From the NCBI GenBank assembly GCA_013399115.1, contig VXAA01001241.1, positions 634,699-698,698 on the forward strand: a stretch of DNA of 64,000 bases, given 5' to 3'. The translations under genes and the position numbers were made by a program. The notes under the pieces are model-generated. The model saw nothing but the letters and a program-made list of their open reading frames with translations. It was not told the DNA's origin and did no database searches. Each line of letters begins with the position of its first letter. The stretch's first letter is position 1. Source of the stretch: Anseranas semipalmata (Eukaryota > Chordata > Aves > Anseriformes > Anseranatidae). This document shows positions 12,561 through 26,150 of this stretch, piece by piece.

Positions 12561-15500
12561 TACATGGAGAAGTCTGAAAAATCTGTTTGGATCTCTTATT
12601 CTAGTTGTCAGGCCTCAGAACAAAATTAAACAAATGATTTAAAAGTAAGGAAAATAAAGTAGACTTCCTGAAGCAGGGGCCATTTGCTACCAGAGGAGGA
12701 GGCGGTGTGGGAGATGATGATGATAATCACAAGAAAGCAATTAAGATGATGAAGTTCAAATATTGTACCTTTCCATCCATCTCCCGGCAGCATTTCAAAA
12801 AGAAACAGGTGTCCCCAAACGTTACAGGGCTGATTCCTTAAAATAACATTTTGAAATGCAAATAAGTTAATAAATAAATATGTCAACCAAGAGAAAGGAA
12901 TGATGGTGCACTTTCTAGTTTCTACCTTTGGAAATTGTGTACTTCAATTTTTATCAACACAGTCTACTATATTTTCCCTTTCCCTTTTTCTTCTGTTGTC
13001 CTTTTGGAATGGTTTATTCATAATACTTTTTTACCCCATTTTTTGAAAAGACAAAAATGTCATTGTAAAAAAACTTAGGATATATTTGCAATATTCAGAA
13101 TTACTCAAGCTGTTTTTTTGTCGTCAAACTGTCTGTCCTTTCCCTGGCAGGTGCAGGTGTGTTTTAGAGGGAAGGTGCTTTTCTCTGGAGTGGGTATCTG
13201 AGAGACATTCCGTTCCTGGAGCTGGCAAACCCACGGCCTCCCTGTGCCGCGTGTTGCCAGCGCCTTGCCCGCTCCAGGTCATCTTCTCCTGCGCTGCTTG
13301 CTGGGGTGGTGCCCCATGGAGGCAGAAGTGCAAGGGAAGATGGAGGCTGCTTACATTCAGCGAACGGAGTGTGTGCTTGCTCTCTCTCTCCCCCTCACCC
13401 GAGTAAATTAGACTTTTTTCTAGAAATTTCCCACTAGGTTTTCTCATTACCACACATTGGTATCTAGAGGTGCCGGGAACAGGGCCTACGAAGACTTTCA
13501 GAGGACTGAGGCCACTCTTTTCTATTTCCTGCTATGTGTGTTCTAAATTTATCATTTGGAATTGCTTTAGATCATAACACAACAAAACAGCACGGAACAA
13601 TCTGAGCTGGGCCTTTCCCTTTGTTTGGCTCTTGTTCCATAAAACCTGTAAAATGTCCTTTTTCTCCTTATCATAAGTGATCTTTTATCAGTATGACACT
13701 TAGTTTTCTAAATCAAAAATTAAAACAAGGTTTTTCTGATCTGCATTTAAAGTGAACCATTCTTAAATTGTTCTTTCAGATCTTGCATGTATTCCTCTTG
13801 AACTTGGTAAACTTCTGCAGCAGAGGAAAATTTAAAACAAACAAGAAAAGCCCTTGAAACAGGTCAGAGAGACCCAGCTACTGGAGAAATTAGCTGTAGC
13901 CTGACATAGCGAACACTTACCATATGTTTGATTGTAAGGAACATTTTGATAGTTTCCTAGATGTATTTATTTCAATTCACAGATGGGTATCGTATATAGC
14001 CAGTGTGAGAATAATCTTTGAAAAATCTGTTGCTTTTAAAATCAAATTTCTGAATTTGAAATATACTGACAACACATTAGACAGAATCCTGGAAGCTGTT
14101 CCTGGTAGATTAGGTCTTCTTGTTTTAATACTTCATGTTTTAATCTTCTAAATTTCTAATCCAGTGTAATGTGGGTCAGTAATTATTAAATGTTTTTTAG
14201 GCTTGTAGTGATATATCTAATTATTTACTTTCAGATCTCCTTGTTAGTCCTCCTAACTGCAGAATTGGTATCTATGAAGCTGTTATTTCAGAGATTTCTG
14301 AAATTCCGGAAGTGAGGTTTTACTTTTTCTTTTGTGTTTTTAAGTTACAATTTCATGCCATAATACCTTTAAAACAAGAACAAAATACCACCTGTTGGAG
14401 GAATGAGCTAATCTTAGTTGTTTTATATTGCCACTGAGATGATTTTTCCTGAATATGCAAAATAATGCAAAATCAGACAAGCTTAACTTGTGCTAGAAAG
14501 CCAGTAATTGCTGCTTCCTGCTACATGGCGTGAAAGCTGGAGGTTTGGGCTGGAGTGGATTCTACTGTCCATTTCCACTGACCATGGCAGCGTACTAGGA
14601 TATGTGGCTTGTTTTACTCGTGGGTGAGACACGTGCTTTTGTAAACTGGATAGCTCTTCTGAGAGAGTTTCCTGTGTAAAATTCATGTGTATGTATCGGT
14701 TGTATTTACAGATGGATGATTAAAAGATCTTCCTTTCTCCACATTCCCAATGCTGCAAATTAGTCTGAGTAAATATATCCTTTTAGCTAAAGAAATGAAG
14801 TATCCAAACACTACTGTAAGCATTGTATTGGTCAGCAAGTGTCAAATTCAGTGCTATTGGAAATTACTTCTGTTGGTAATTACTAAATACAGAGAGAAGA
14901 GCCTGGACCGGAACCAAGATTGACATTTGGACTTAATAATATAATGAGGCTTTAATAAGCCTGTAATAGGCAGCCTCACAAAATGAAATGAGCAAAGATT
15001 ACAAACACATAGATCAGTTCCCTGGATCTTAAATACATAAATTGTATTAATCTTTATTGATAAAAATTAATTGCTTATTTTATATGGTCCAGATGTAATT
15101 ATAGATCAAGATAACATTTCTTAATAAGGCAACACAGCCTTTCAAATTTCAAACCTTATGAACTCTGCAGCCATGACTTTAGGAGACCTGGAGCCCCGGT
15201 TGTTTGTTTCTTGTGGCTCCCTGCCCTGTCCCCTGTGCCGTGCCCCTGCCCATTCTGCTGGGACTCCGTTGGCCTGCCGCCGGTGCTGTTCTACCTAGGC
15301 CTAAGTTTGGAAGCCTCCCTGAAGTGAGGGGTCATGTAACCACATCAGGCCTTCAGAAATGTTTCAGATCTGTTTTAAGTTTAGTAAACTAAGCACAGAA
15401 ACAGACAAGTGACTTTACTGGAACAAGTGGATAAATATGTATGTATAAATATATATGCTTCTGGGAGGACATTTGCTCTGCAGGCTGAAGGTTGCGGTAG

Positions 15501-15887
15501 TCCCACCAAAGACAGTGATAAGGGAAGCCCCACACACCAAATCAATGCAGCAGGGTCTGAAATAAGGAAAATAAGAATGTGAAACATTTGTTATAATGTG
15601 CTAATTTGTAACTATTAATTTCTGAAGGTCCTCTGTAATTTCTTTAAATGATATTTTATCATAATCATTTTTAGTATGAAATATATGGGAGGTCTACAGT
15701 CTGAGCTTTTAATTATTACTTTTTAATAATGCTTGATTTCTTCTGGCCAAGAATCAGTTTTTCCAATTCAAGTCTTGTCTGCTTTGTAGGTGTTTGCTTT
15801 ACCTGGATGGCCACTGGGGGGACTGCAGATAGGCTTCTTGTGTAAGCTTAGCTCTTGAAAAATTAAGAGGTCTTTTATACAAAGAGC
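12561..15887. other. Mostly AT-rich stretch without a recognised gene
   Basis: A GC-rich patch at 13120-13410 is open on both strands (106 codons plus, 109 codons minus), which points to composition and not to a gene. A second small GC-rich patch lies at 15180-15340. The remainder is AT-rich single-copy sequence without repeat ends or RNA genes. Confidence 0.5.
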
Positions 15888-15920
15888 AAAAAAAAAAAAA
15901 AAAGACAAAGAAAAAAAAAG
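15888..15920. repeat. A-rich tract before CR1
   Basis: Sixteen consecutive A (15888-15903) and a further A-rich stretch end ten bases before the CR1 fragment at 15931. Confidence 0.85.
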
Positions 15921-15930
15921 TCCAAAATGT

Positions 15931-16155
15931 ATTAGGAAAAGGTTCTTCACCGAGAGGGTGGTCGCGCACTGGAACAGGCTCCCCAGGTACATGGTCACAG
16001 CACCGAGCCTGTCAGAGTTTAAGAAGCATTTGGACTGTGCTCTCAGACACATGGTCTGAATTCTGATTTTGGGGTAGACCTGTGTGGAGCCAGGAGTTGG
16101 ACTCGATGGTCCTTGTGGGTCCCTTCCAACTTGGGATATTCTGTGATTCGATGAT
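15931..16155 (+). mobile_element. CR1 LINE, 5'-truncated 3' end
   Basis: Plus-oriented CR1 tail. Words in order: attaggaaaaggttcttcac, then gagggtggtcgc and cactggaacaggctcccca, then gagttggactcgatggtcc, then gggtcccttccaac, ending in the octamer-type tail ttctgtgattcgatga. Only the last part of ORF2 and the 3' UTR remain. Moderate divergence suggests an intermediate age. Confidence 0.92.
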
Positions 16156-17609
16156 TGTGTGTAGGTATTTATTTATACCAAACAGGTCTAAGCGAAGCAA
16201 TAAACAGATCATAGCCAATACTTTACTGGTCTTGAGAAAAACCTTTTTTGTGCACATTAACCTCCACATACATAGCTTGTAACGTATGCGAGCTGTTACG
16301 GTGAGGTAGTATTTTTTTCATAAGGATTTGTCTGGGATGTTTTGGCAATATGTGTTTTATGTGTAACACCCATTATTGAGTTAGTGTACTTTCTACATTT
16401 ATGAAAGCTGTATCTGCAAAACAGAAGGGGTATATTCTCCATAAAAAATGTTTTCCCAGTTAATTTAATTTGGGTTACAACATGTTATTCTTAAATTAAT
16501 GTAAAAGGGCCATTGTCATAGTCATACATCTACTTGGCGGTTATATTAAGATGATGTCTTCACTCTGAAATAGTAAAGGTGTGTAACAAGGAAAAAATAA
16601 GAATTTTGAACATGACCAAAACTTCATTAAATTTATAGAATTAATGCATATTTGTTTTTTTCTCAAATCTTGGTATACCTCTCTGACTTCATCAAATAAA
16701 TTAAGAGATATCTCCTGGGGAAAAGAAAAGCTTATGAAAAAAGAAGTGATGTGAATTTTACTAGTGAGAGAAGAGAAATTGTAAATCACTGTTTTCAGGG
16801 GCTTATTGCTGGTTTTTACTTGCTTATATATGCAGCTATTATTTGTTAATGTTGTAACTAGCAGCCTCTAGCATGCTAAATCTGACTTGATGGATTGGAA
16901 GTAAAAGCAGTGACCACATAATGGTAAGATGGACACATTTTAATGATGTTGGGAATATATAAAACTGAATATATTGTTGGCTCTGGTCACAAATGCATCT
17001 CATGTTGCTGTTTTCCTTGTTTTGTTTTTGTTGGAAACTCTGCATTGTTTCTTCTCATTAACATAAGGTAACTGAGGTAAGTTTCATATCACCATTCACC
17101 ATTCCCACTTGACTTGACATTTTCGTAGTTCAGATGAGGCTCTAATAACCTTTCTGAGCTCTGCTCACTCTAATGATGTCCATTCAATAAATGAGATTTC
17201 AGCACTGCTACCATGGTAAATAGTATACTTGTACCTAATTACAAAAAAAAAAAGAAAAAGAAAAGCTGCTGTGAGAATGAATATTTAGCATTTTAGGGAA
17301 AAATACAATCAAAAATACAATTCTTGGTAACAAGTACAGTTGCCTTGATAGATTTTTTTTGAACTTGATTGTTTTGCTCTACAACGCTACTCGCCCCTTT
17401 GCGTTAAAGTGATGTATTGATCCAGCAAATTTGCTAATTGATACCTCAGTTTCCCGGTGAAATTACATTCTCCTTCTACAGCATAAGAAAATGTTGTCAG
17501 GAGTTATTTTGAGGCTTAGTCTTGCACAGCTTATGAGTATAGCTGCAGGGCACTGCAGGAAGGATGATGAGACAGGCTTACATGCTGCAAGTTACTTGTA
17601 GGGTCCATA
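16156..17609. other. AT-rich stretch without a recognised gene
   Basis: No repeats or coding evidence beyond short chance frames. A short A/G-rich run lies near 17241-17264. Confidence 0.6.
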
Positions 17610-18045
17610 GCTGACGGCACGTGTCAACTCCAAGGCTCTCAGCAGTAGCAGAAAAGGGGAGAGAGAGAAAAAAGGGCCAGCTCCCCGGTGGCCAGCCGGG
17701 CAGCAGCAGGGTGGCTGTCCCACACAGGTGTCTGCAGGTGGGCGCCCTCCATGGACCCTACCCCCAGTGCCCCTGGAGTCCTCCTGCTGCTCCTGCTCGG
17801 GGCCGGGCGCGGGGTGACGCTGGGGCTAAGTGTTATGGCTGCATAGCGCTGGGTCGGGCTTATCAGCTACCTGAATCATCATTAGCTACCTCACTACTCA
17901 GGAAGCCTAAGGACATCACGGAGGGAACATCGGCGTGCCAGCAGGGGAGGCCCCTGCCCCGGCAGGCTGGGCGCAGGCTGCGCGCCTGCGGAAGGAACGC
18001 GCTCGGTATTGCTGAGGCACTTGGGCCCTGCGTAGGAAGAGCCTG
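17610..18045. promoter_or_regulatory. Isolated GC-rich, CpG-bearing island
   Basis: An abrupt rise in GC with many CpG dinucleotides, flanked on both sides by AT-rich sequence. It holds two perfect GC hairpins: 17941-17957 (7-bp arms, 3-nt loop) and 17972-17990 (7-bp arms, 5-nt loop). A 160-codon plus frame spans 17621-18103, but frames of this length are less surprising at high GC. Candidate roles are a small CpG-island promoter, an orphan island or a single exon. No TATA element or recognised gene is attached. Confidence 0.4.
17751..17846 (+). CDS. Mini-ORF resembling a signal-peptide exon, unassigned
   Basis: A 31-codon frame beginning MDPTPSAPG, followed by six leucine-rich residues (VLLLLLL) and GAGRG. 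This is the arrangement of a secretory signal peptide (short polar start, hydrophobic core, small residues). It sits in the GC-rich island, which fits a first exon, but the only nearby donor candidate (GGG/GTGACG) is weak and the frame stops at TAG if unspliced. It overlaps a longer frame in another phase. No family is recognised and it could be chance, since CTG-rich GC DNA readily encodes leucine runs. Confidence 0.15.
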   Translation: MDPTPSAPGVLLLLLLGAGRGVTLGLSVMAA

Positions 18046-20450
18046 CAAGTTAGAAAAGCCACGGCAGGCAAAATATACTGACGGAAAATATAGTAGTCCC
18101 TGACAACTATTTTTAGTAATTTTTATACTTTTGTTTCCATCCTTTTCCATGCTTTACTAAATGATGGCTTGAGGAAAAAGAGCAAAAGATATTTTTGCTG
18201 CACAACCAAACGTGGGAAGAATCTAAATGGTGAAGAATACTCCTGGGGAGAAAATGAGAGAGTATGTGCTCCATCTGTGAGGATTTTCTTGTTTGTCAGC
18301 ACTCTCTTGGGCCTTTTCATTTCTGATGTTCTGTGTTTGTAAACTGGTAACTTTTTGCAAATCATTCAGTTGAAGGTGAAAGAACCCCTTCGCCAATATT
18401 TGGTACCAAACACTGAGAATCAATGCTGAGCATGTTGGTAACCTTTAATGGATGCTGCAAAAGCATAAGCTGAGTGAAAACATGCAGGTGAGTGTAGGTC
18501 TTCTGCATACGTTTGCCTGCATATGGAGATTTTGCCTCAGGATGGTTCTATTTACGCCCTAGAGGAAGAGTTTGCTCAGCTCTATAATGATGGGAGTAAG
18601 CAAACTAGGTCTTTTCCCAGCAGAACCAAGGCCACAGGTAGGCCAGTGGCCTGTAAGAACTCCTGAGCAAGAGCTCCAGCGTGCGGAGAACCGGCGTGGA
18701 AACGTGCTGTTCCACCTCCTGTGGAGCTGCATGGGTGCTGGGGGCCGAGGGGTGGCGGGAGGACCCCCTTCAAATCACAGCCTGTATGTGGACAGGAGCG
18801 ATATGGGCAGGATGTGGGGTGAACCTGAACATGTTACCCTTTCTATCTGTGATAGCATCCTGTGAATTTTAGTGTAATTAATTAATTTGGGCTTGAATGG
18901 CTGTTTGGATTGCATTGGGATACCAGTTGGCTCCTAACTGTTTCAGTGTCTCTAAGGGCATGGCAGTATTAAGACAGACCTAAGCTTGAAACGGCAAGCA
19001 GTTTTTCTTTGCAAAGAGAAAGACAGGCTCAGAGATAATTTGTGTGTTTGTTTTATGGAAAGAACAAAGCATTTCTAACAGTCAGTGAATTAGCATGTTG
19101 TGTAGAACACAACTGTTCTTTACATCCTCTGGCTGGGTATGGCAGCAGCTTCTCCCACCAATATTTATATGTTAATAAAATAGTGAAATAATAAAACAAA
19201 AACAAGAGTGCATTTTTAACTTATATAGCTCATATTAGATCCTGCTTACAGATAGCTAATGCTTTTTTCCCTGTCCAGCTTTATACATTGAAAAATAGTT
19301 ATAACAATAATAAGAAAGCTTCCTTAAATTTGTTTTTCCGTAAGTTATGTTCACCTTTTAAAATATAGTGTATAATTTCTTAATCTGTTTTCCCTGCCAA
19401 ACTGGTTGTCTTATTCAACAATAAATTGAATACAAAGCTTCCCCCAGGCAGAGAGACAGAATACCAACCCCTGAAAGTCTGGCAGCTTAATTGACATTTG
19501 GTGGTAGCCTTAGGCGGAAGTTAATTTCTACCCTGTTTATATACACACATATACTTTTCATAAAGTGTGCAGGCAGCACTGCAGATAAATTAAGACTAAT
19601 TCATGCTGTAGTTCCCAGGTATGCACTTGTTGCAATGACACGAAGCCATTTGCTTCTATGAGGGAAGGAGTTCCTCACAATTAACAAATGGCTCAGCCTT
19701 CTAGGAACAGTATGTTTCCATGTAGTTGTGTGAGGTTTTCCGAGCGTTATTTTTATGCAGTTGCCATCCAGCGAATATGGCAATCTCTGCAAGTCAAACT
19801 AAGTGTTTCAGACCTTACTCCCAGAAGATGCAGGTTGTTAGGGCAGATGTAAACTCCATTCATAAAAGTGCTGTGTAAGCCTGGCTCGCAGTTTCAAGTA
19901 AGTGCCAGGCAAGCCTCCTTAAGAATTTGTAATCCACAATCAGCTGGCTATCAGGTAAAAATAGAAGTATTAAGCCATTCAAAGATAAATGGAGGATTTA
20001 TTTAAAATGTTTGATTTAAATTACATTTTTTGTTGTGATCTATTTCCATCATCTATGTAAATTGAAGTCAGTGAATGAAGTCCAAGATCCAGTAGCCAAC
20101 TTCTAACTTTGAGAAAGAATGTTTTTTCTTGGTAAATTGAAGTTTTTACCAGCAGTAGATTTGGTCCATTTCTCCTCCTACAGCAGTCCTTCATATATAT
20201 CGTAATGAAAGTTCTGGCTTTAAAAGGCTAATCTGTTAGAGCTATTCATTATACCTATCATTGCTATAGGCAGAGAAAATATTTATGAAACTAATGATCT
20301 TAAGTGCACCGTTTGAACTAGATGTATATGTTCATAAAAACAGTATCCTTCACCTGGTAGGGAAAAGTCTGTAAATCAAAGTTTAGAATGTAGTTTCTGT
20401 AGTCAGTGGGACGCTGTGGTTCTGAGTATGGGAACAGAGGGACAAAAAAA

Positions 20451-20466
20451 GTGTGTGTGTGTGTGT
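20451..20466. repeat. (GT)8 microsatellite
   Basis: Eight perfect GT units preceded by an A run. Confidence 0.95.
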
Positions 20467-21690
20467 ATTTAAAGTACTTTAATGTGTGTACCATTGAATA
20501 TCACATTTCTAGGTGACAAGCAAGCAACTGCTTTGAATTGGCCTAGTTCTTAAAGTTATTCTTTATTTGATTTCACGATATATATTGTCTTTTTTTAATT
20601 CTGTGTGAGAAAACTGTTTTGATGATACAAATCATCAGCTACAATAAAAGTCCTTAATAAAGTCATCATGAGGTTCAGGTTTTTTTTTTTGAACTATTCA
20701 GGAACTACAAAAGGCAGGCGTTACAGTAACTCAGCAGGAGCATTGCCTTTACCCAGATAGATGTCATGGAGCTGAAAATCTGCTTCATGATCAGAGACTC
20801 AACAGTAGCAGCTAATTGCTGGCTACTTGCTCACAGGTAGGGTGGCGGGAAGTCGGGGTGTGCTTGAAGCACGTCGGGCAGCAGGCAGGGTGGTTCAGCA
20901 TGTCGTCCCCTGCTGCAGGCAGCGGGCCAGGAGTGGTTCCGCGTGCAGGGTCAGGATCCCAGGTGGGAAGTGCTACGATAAATCACTAAAAGCTCTCCTT
21001 TAGCTCTTGCTTTGTATAATACACGTGCTCAGGTTATCATGTATTTACCAGCAAACCTCTAACCACTTCTGCTCAAAGGTGCAAAACACAACTATTCTCT
21101 GAAGGTGGCGTACAAAAAGAAGTTTGGCAGTTACTTGCAAGTGATGTGGTGGCAACTGTGTTAGGAAGTCTCATTGTATCTAGCCCTTTTCTACACGGGA
21201 ATATGTAGAGCAGGCTGGTACAAATAGGTTGCTCTCCTGAGTTCACGTTGCCAGTGCACTTTAGCTGTTCATCACTGGTGCTTTTCATCAAGGAAACGTG
21301 TCAGCAGTGCATGAGATACTGTGTTAGATGTATGGGAACTACCCACAGCAAATCACCTGCAGGTAATCTGCAAAACCCTTCTATGCTCTGTTGCTAAAAT
21401 TAAGTTTATGGATAATTTATCACCTACTTGTCTCTTGAATAAATTACACATACAAATGAAGACAGAAAAGCTGTAACAAGTGTTGCTTTTGGCTCTGGCA
21501 AATATGCATGTGAGAATCTCTTATCAAATATCTAACAGACTGTTCTATTTAGCAGTTCGTGATTGTGAACAAGTGATTCATTCTTGTAGCTATTGTTTTT
21601 GCAGCACAAATATTAAATATTCTTTCACTTCTGTGACAACTTAGAAATTATCTATTGTATTTGACATGTCAAAACAAACTCCAATTTATC

Positions 21691-21710
21691 AAATAAATAA
21701 ATAAATAAAA
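21691..21710. repeat. (AAAT)n microsatellite
   Basis: Five AAAT-type units in tandem. Confidence 0.9.
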
Positions 21711-24700
21711 TTCAAATTTAGTTTCAGAGAAAATGTTTGTAGCTGTGGTTAAAAAATTCACAGTTAAAGATTAGTTTGCTTTCAAATACCGTCATTTGCA
21801 ACTCTCCAACGTATCTTTAATATGAAGATGTTACATTATCTTATGAATATAATACTTGTTTCCCAAGTTTGTGTTTTTTTTTTTTTTTTCCACTTTCCCC
21901 AGTTTCTTCTCAAACAGGTATTCTCAGGATATTTTTGTGGTCTTTTTCTTGTTTACAAATACCAGTGTAAGTTTCTTAAATGTAAATAATGGCAAAGGGA
22001 CCAAATGGAATGAACTTTGGAAATTGTCATGGTAATATATGTCCCATTGATTTTGTATTAAACTAGTCATGTTCATTTGGTAGTATTGCATTAATCAATA
22101 AATCTTTTTTTAAAGTTCCTTTTTATAAAATCCTACTTCCCGTAGATATTCATGTGTTGCCCCTGAGACTTTGCTGTAGCTCCTTGGTCCCGCACTCTGT
22201 CTGTCATCTATGTTAAGAGGATGTTCAGAGGCCCTGTGGCACGTTGAAATCTGCATGTATTTCATCCGTCTGCAGCGAAACGATGAGAAGCACAAAGGGG
22301 ATTCCCCACGATTCTAGCAGTAGAGAGAAGACTGGATCCCTTTCATTGCTGAAAACTTGGCATGTTTTTCTTTGATGTAAAGATTTTCAATATTCTTTAA
22401 AGATTTTTTTTTTTTTTTTCATTTTCATTGCCTCTGGCCAGTTCAGGTGTTTGAGCTCTTTGTTTCAAGTGTGCTGGACTGATGCTGTCGACCCCCCTGC
22501 AGCACGGCTCAGCAGTCTTGCTCCTTTGCCAACCACACATGCAGTGCTGTGGACTATTATTTTAGAGCTCTCAGGGAAGTTACTGTAGGTGTTCACCTGC
22601 ACATTGCCCTCCCACTCACTCGTTTAATTCCAAAATGTCAAAAATCATGGGGAGCTTTTAAAAAAAAAATCTAAAATAATGGACTGTGATTCTTGCTGTG
22701 AGAAATACGCAAAGTTAATGATTAGTTCCCACAAATAATTATACTGTTAATGGAGCAGAGAAAAAAATCAGCTTATAAAACTGGAGCAAATGACCTCACT
22801 TTATAGAATGCCGATGTTCCTGAAGTTCCTCACACCATCGTGGCTGTGGGAAAAAAACACTTTTGACAAAACTCTTTTTTGTGTGTGTGGTTAATATTTA
22901 GATTTTTAAGTGCTTAATTTTCTTTTGAATGTGATTTGTGTTTGCACTTTGCATTTCACTCTCCTTGTGTTTTAAGAGAAGTCCAATTTGACTTTTTTTT
23001 TTCTTCTTTTGTATTTCCTTGAGCTGCCAGAATGATGTTACATCTGGCTTTACAGCATAGCAAGGGAATCTCACCTAAGATGATTCTGTGCTTCAGGCAA
23101 GTCAATATCTTTTAGAAACCCCAAATAATTTGAAGAGAGATATTACCAGTTCTCTTCATTTAAATAAGTTGCCTTAAAGACAGATTATGGGTTTCCTTGT
23201 CCAAAAAAGGCTCTTTTGCACAAGTTTTCTGTGTGGACGATTCTGTCTGCCCAATGCCATAATAGAAAAATGTTCTGCTGATGGACTAGCCGTTGGAGAC
23301 AGCTTCCCTTCCCGTGACTGTATTTAGAATATCATTTCTGCTTACTGCAGCTAGGACATTTCCTAATCTTTTTATAACCCTTTAAGTAGACTGTAAAGCT
23401 AGATAAAATTAGAACTATTTACATCAGGTTTGATGACTCAGTTTTCTGTTAAATAGACAGAGATGGAAATGTTGTTAGGATATGAATACTCTTGACAAGC
23501 TATTTCATGAAATTCATTCAAAAGTGAAAACTGCATTTTATTTGGAGTTTCTCATTTTGATATTGATTTTATAATATAGCTTAATTCACAAATGGATGAG
23601 TAGATATTACATTATAAATAACCATGATTATTTCAAAGTAAATATTCTTATGTAAAACAGTGTCATTTCAGTGAGAAAATATCTTCATTGTACTTCTAAT
23701 CTGTGCAGAAAAAATGAAATCTTAACTTTTTATAAATCCTAATGAAAAGGAATCTTAAGATATTACAATTTTCCATGACTTAGACGTTTCATGCACTAAT
23801 TATCTGTATTAAAAAAAACTTTTGTTAGTACAGTCTGTATGTTCAAAGAGAAATAATATAATTACACATTCAATATGTCATTCTCTTACATTATATGCAA
23901 GAATGTATTATATGTTGTAAGATAGATTGAACCTAAATGTATACCCTTTGCTTTCAGTATTACTAGAAGTCTTGTAATGATTCATTAATTTGCTATGTAG
24001 TAATACTGTACTGTGTCTAATGGAATTTGATAACAGGAATAAGAAAAAAAAAAACGAAAATTGTTAATAATGAAAAGGTTTCTATTTACTCTTTGCTAGC
24101 AGGGGGGGAAAGGCCAGCAGTTTTAAAAAAAAATCCAATTATGTGTCATTTGTATTATTGCCAATATAACTGTTATGAGTAGGATTTGAAGTTGAGAGCC
24201 AGCTGAGCCCATGCAGTCTGGTGCAGGAGAATATAGCTAATATATTTATGTGAGAAAAGTGTTCAGACAGTTTAAACTGTGCTGAGGTTGATAATCATAA
24301 AGTTTCTAATAAAAGAGGGTTCACTGTGATAAGATTGGTATAATATTTAGAAGTAGGGATTTGTCTGCTGAGGAGTTTGTGAAGCTGCTTCTACCACGTA
24401 GCTGTACTTCTCAAAATCGTAGTAATCCACATTTGTAGAACCATCTAGGATTTTAATAAGAAACATAATACCAGGATTAAATTTTGCTTGGTTCTTCAAG
24501 CAATGCATTTTCTAAAACAAATCAAATGTAGCCACCTGGCAAAAATACTGGTCAACATAATAGAAAATGACTATGATCTTTAAAAATGAATCTTGGTTTG
24601 TTTTGTTTGTTTGTTTTTCTTTTTTTTTCTTGGAAATTTGAAGATTATGAAAGATTATTATTAAAGAGTTATGTAAATGATGTTTTCTGTTCTTCCTTTA

Positions 24701-25872
24701 AGGAAGAAGATTTTTGTGGGGGGTTATCAGTCATATCCCTAAAAAAAATACTGGTTTCCCTACAAATGCAAATGTATTTCATTTTGCAAGAGTAACAGGC
24801 AAGTCCGTCCGTCCCCCCCTTTTTTTTCCATAGAGTATTAGGAATTAAATAAGGACAATAACAGCTGGTATATCCCCATATAGGTACAGTGTCATGAGCT
24901 CTTCCATGAAATGTGACTTAATAGCATTCCTTTAATCCAAATTCCTTTTGTACCTTGGATGAATATGATATTCTAATCATTTCCTGCCCTGGATTGAGAT
25001 GTTGTCTGTCTGTAAGAGTGCTGTAAGTGCTTTCACTTCCCCTGGGATACAAAGCTTTACAAAATCAAATTGTCTTATACTAAGTGCAAAAGCTACCGTA
25101 AGATTAATGCAATTTTAGGGTTGAGAAATTAAGCAGGCTGGAGTTGGAGTGTTCTAAACTAAGCCAGCCTTCCGCCTTTACCAGAGGCACCGCATGTGTA
25201 AGTACATCCTGTGCAGTAGAATTTACGTATACAGTGTGTTTCTCAAGTGCCAACATGTGAGATACATTAAATGTTTGTTGCTTCCTTCGTAACGTGACAT
25301 TAAGTATGAAAACTTTGTAATGTTTGTTTGAACTGCAGAGTCAGGTCACTGGCAATACAAGCAAAGTAAAGCTTTTGATTCCAGTGTTACTTTTCATTTA
25401 GGGTTGCATATAATTTAGAACAAGGAATATGCACAGTTTTCAAAGAAATATACTGAGGCATTCATCTTGAATCAGCTTAAGGAATGGTATCAATTCAATT
25501 TACTTACCCTTTCTATTAGTTATAATTGGAGATTGAAAAGTTTTTGTCTGTGAATAACTATAAATCTGCCATTTTTTTCCTAAAACTGTTTTTTTTTTCC
25601 CACTTTTTCCTCCTAAAGTAAAGCAAACAATTGCAATAAGGAATCCTGACTGCAGAATGTTTGAGCTCAGGTGGCTCTTTAGGTGGGAGACACTATGCTG
25701 CATACATTGAGCATGCTTCCTAGCGGTATGTAGATAGTCTTATCATATAAAGCCCATTGAAAATGTGCTTGTATGCCTCAAAAGTTCTGCTCTAAATGTT
25801 CATAATTTGTGAACGTGAAAACCATTTTCTCTTAAGATTTGGTTAGGATTTTCTCCTTTGTTGAAGAGATGC

Positions 25873-26050
25873 AGGAAGAAGTTGCCCGGAGAGGCTGAGG
25901 AATCCCCACCGTTGCAGGTGCTCCAGGGGTGACTGGAGGAAGCCCTGGGCCGCCTGGTCTCCAGTCAGTGTTGAACCTGATCTGAGCAGCAGATCTCGGA
26001 GGAGATCACCTCAGGAGGTCCCTTCTAACCTGAGTGGTTCTGCAGTTCTG
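25873..26050 (+). mobile_element. CR1 LINE fragment, old
   Basis: Diverged plus-oriented CR1 3' end. In order: aggaagaagttgcccggaga, gaatccccacc and a gcaggtgctcca equivalent, a degraded ggccctgcttgagcagg equivalent (tgatctgagcagcag), ggagatcacctcaggaggtc, ccttctaacc, then ggttctgcagttctg as the eroded terminal repeat. Confidence 0.8.
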
Positions 26051-26150
26051 TTTTCTCAGTTTTACCAATGGGAAAGCAAGAAACAGGAGGGCTAAGTAAT
26101 AGGGCTAAGTAATGCCCAATAAAATGAATCAGAACCCAAATCAGCTGGAA
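26051..26150 (+). repeat. Possible MIR-like relic with a 13-bp tandem duplication
   Basis: Directly after the CR1 tail, tttaccaatgggaaagcaag and gggctaagtaat...cccaa resemble a MIR body (ttacagatggggaaactgag, ttaagtgacttgccc). Within it agggctaagtaat occurs twice head to tail at 26088-26100 and 26101-26113. The family call is weak; the duplication is exact. Confidence 0.3.

Larger units (their letters stand above)
18046..25872. other. Long AT-rich stretch without a recognised gene
   Basis: Contains microsatellites at 20451-20466 and 21691-21710 and T runs near 21877, 22404 and 22993. Short GC-rich patches lie at 18640-18830 and 20830-20960. AT-rich, non-repetitive parts with homeodomain-like words occur around 23460-23700 and 24180-24560 and could be regulatory. 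No ORF above 100 codons and no RNA gene was found. Confidence 0.5.

Noticed and set aside
13086..13453. Overlapping 106- and 109-codon frames on opposite strands
   Set aside because: Both strands are open because of a local GC-rich patch. No domain or splice support for either.
16305..16316. tgaggtagta, the let-7 seed sequence
   Set aside because: The following bases do not match let-7 and no hairpin arm pairs with it.
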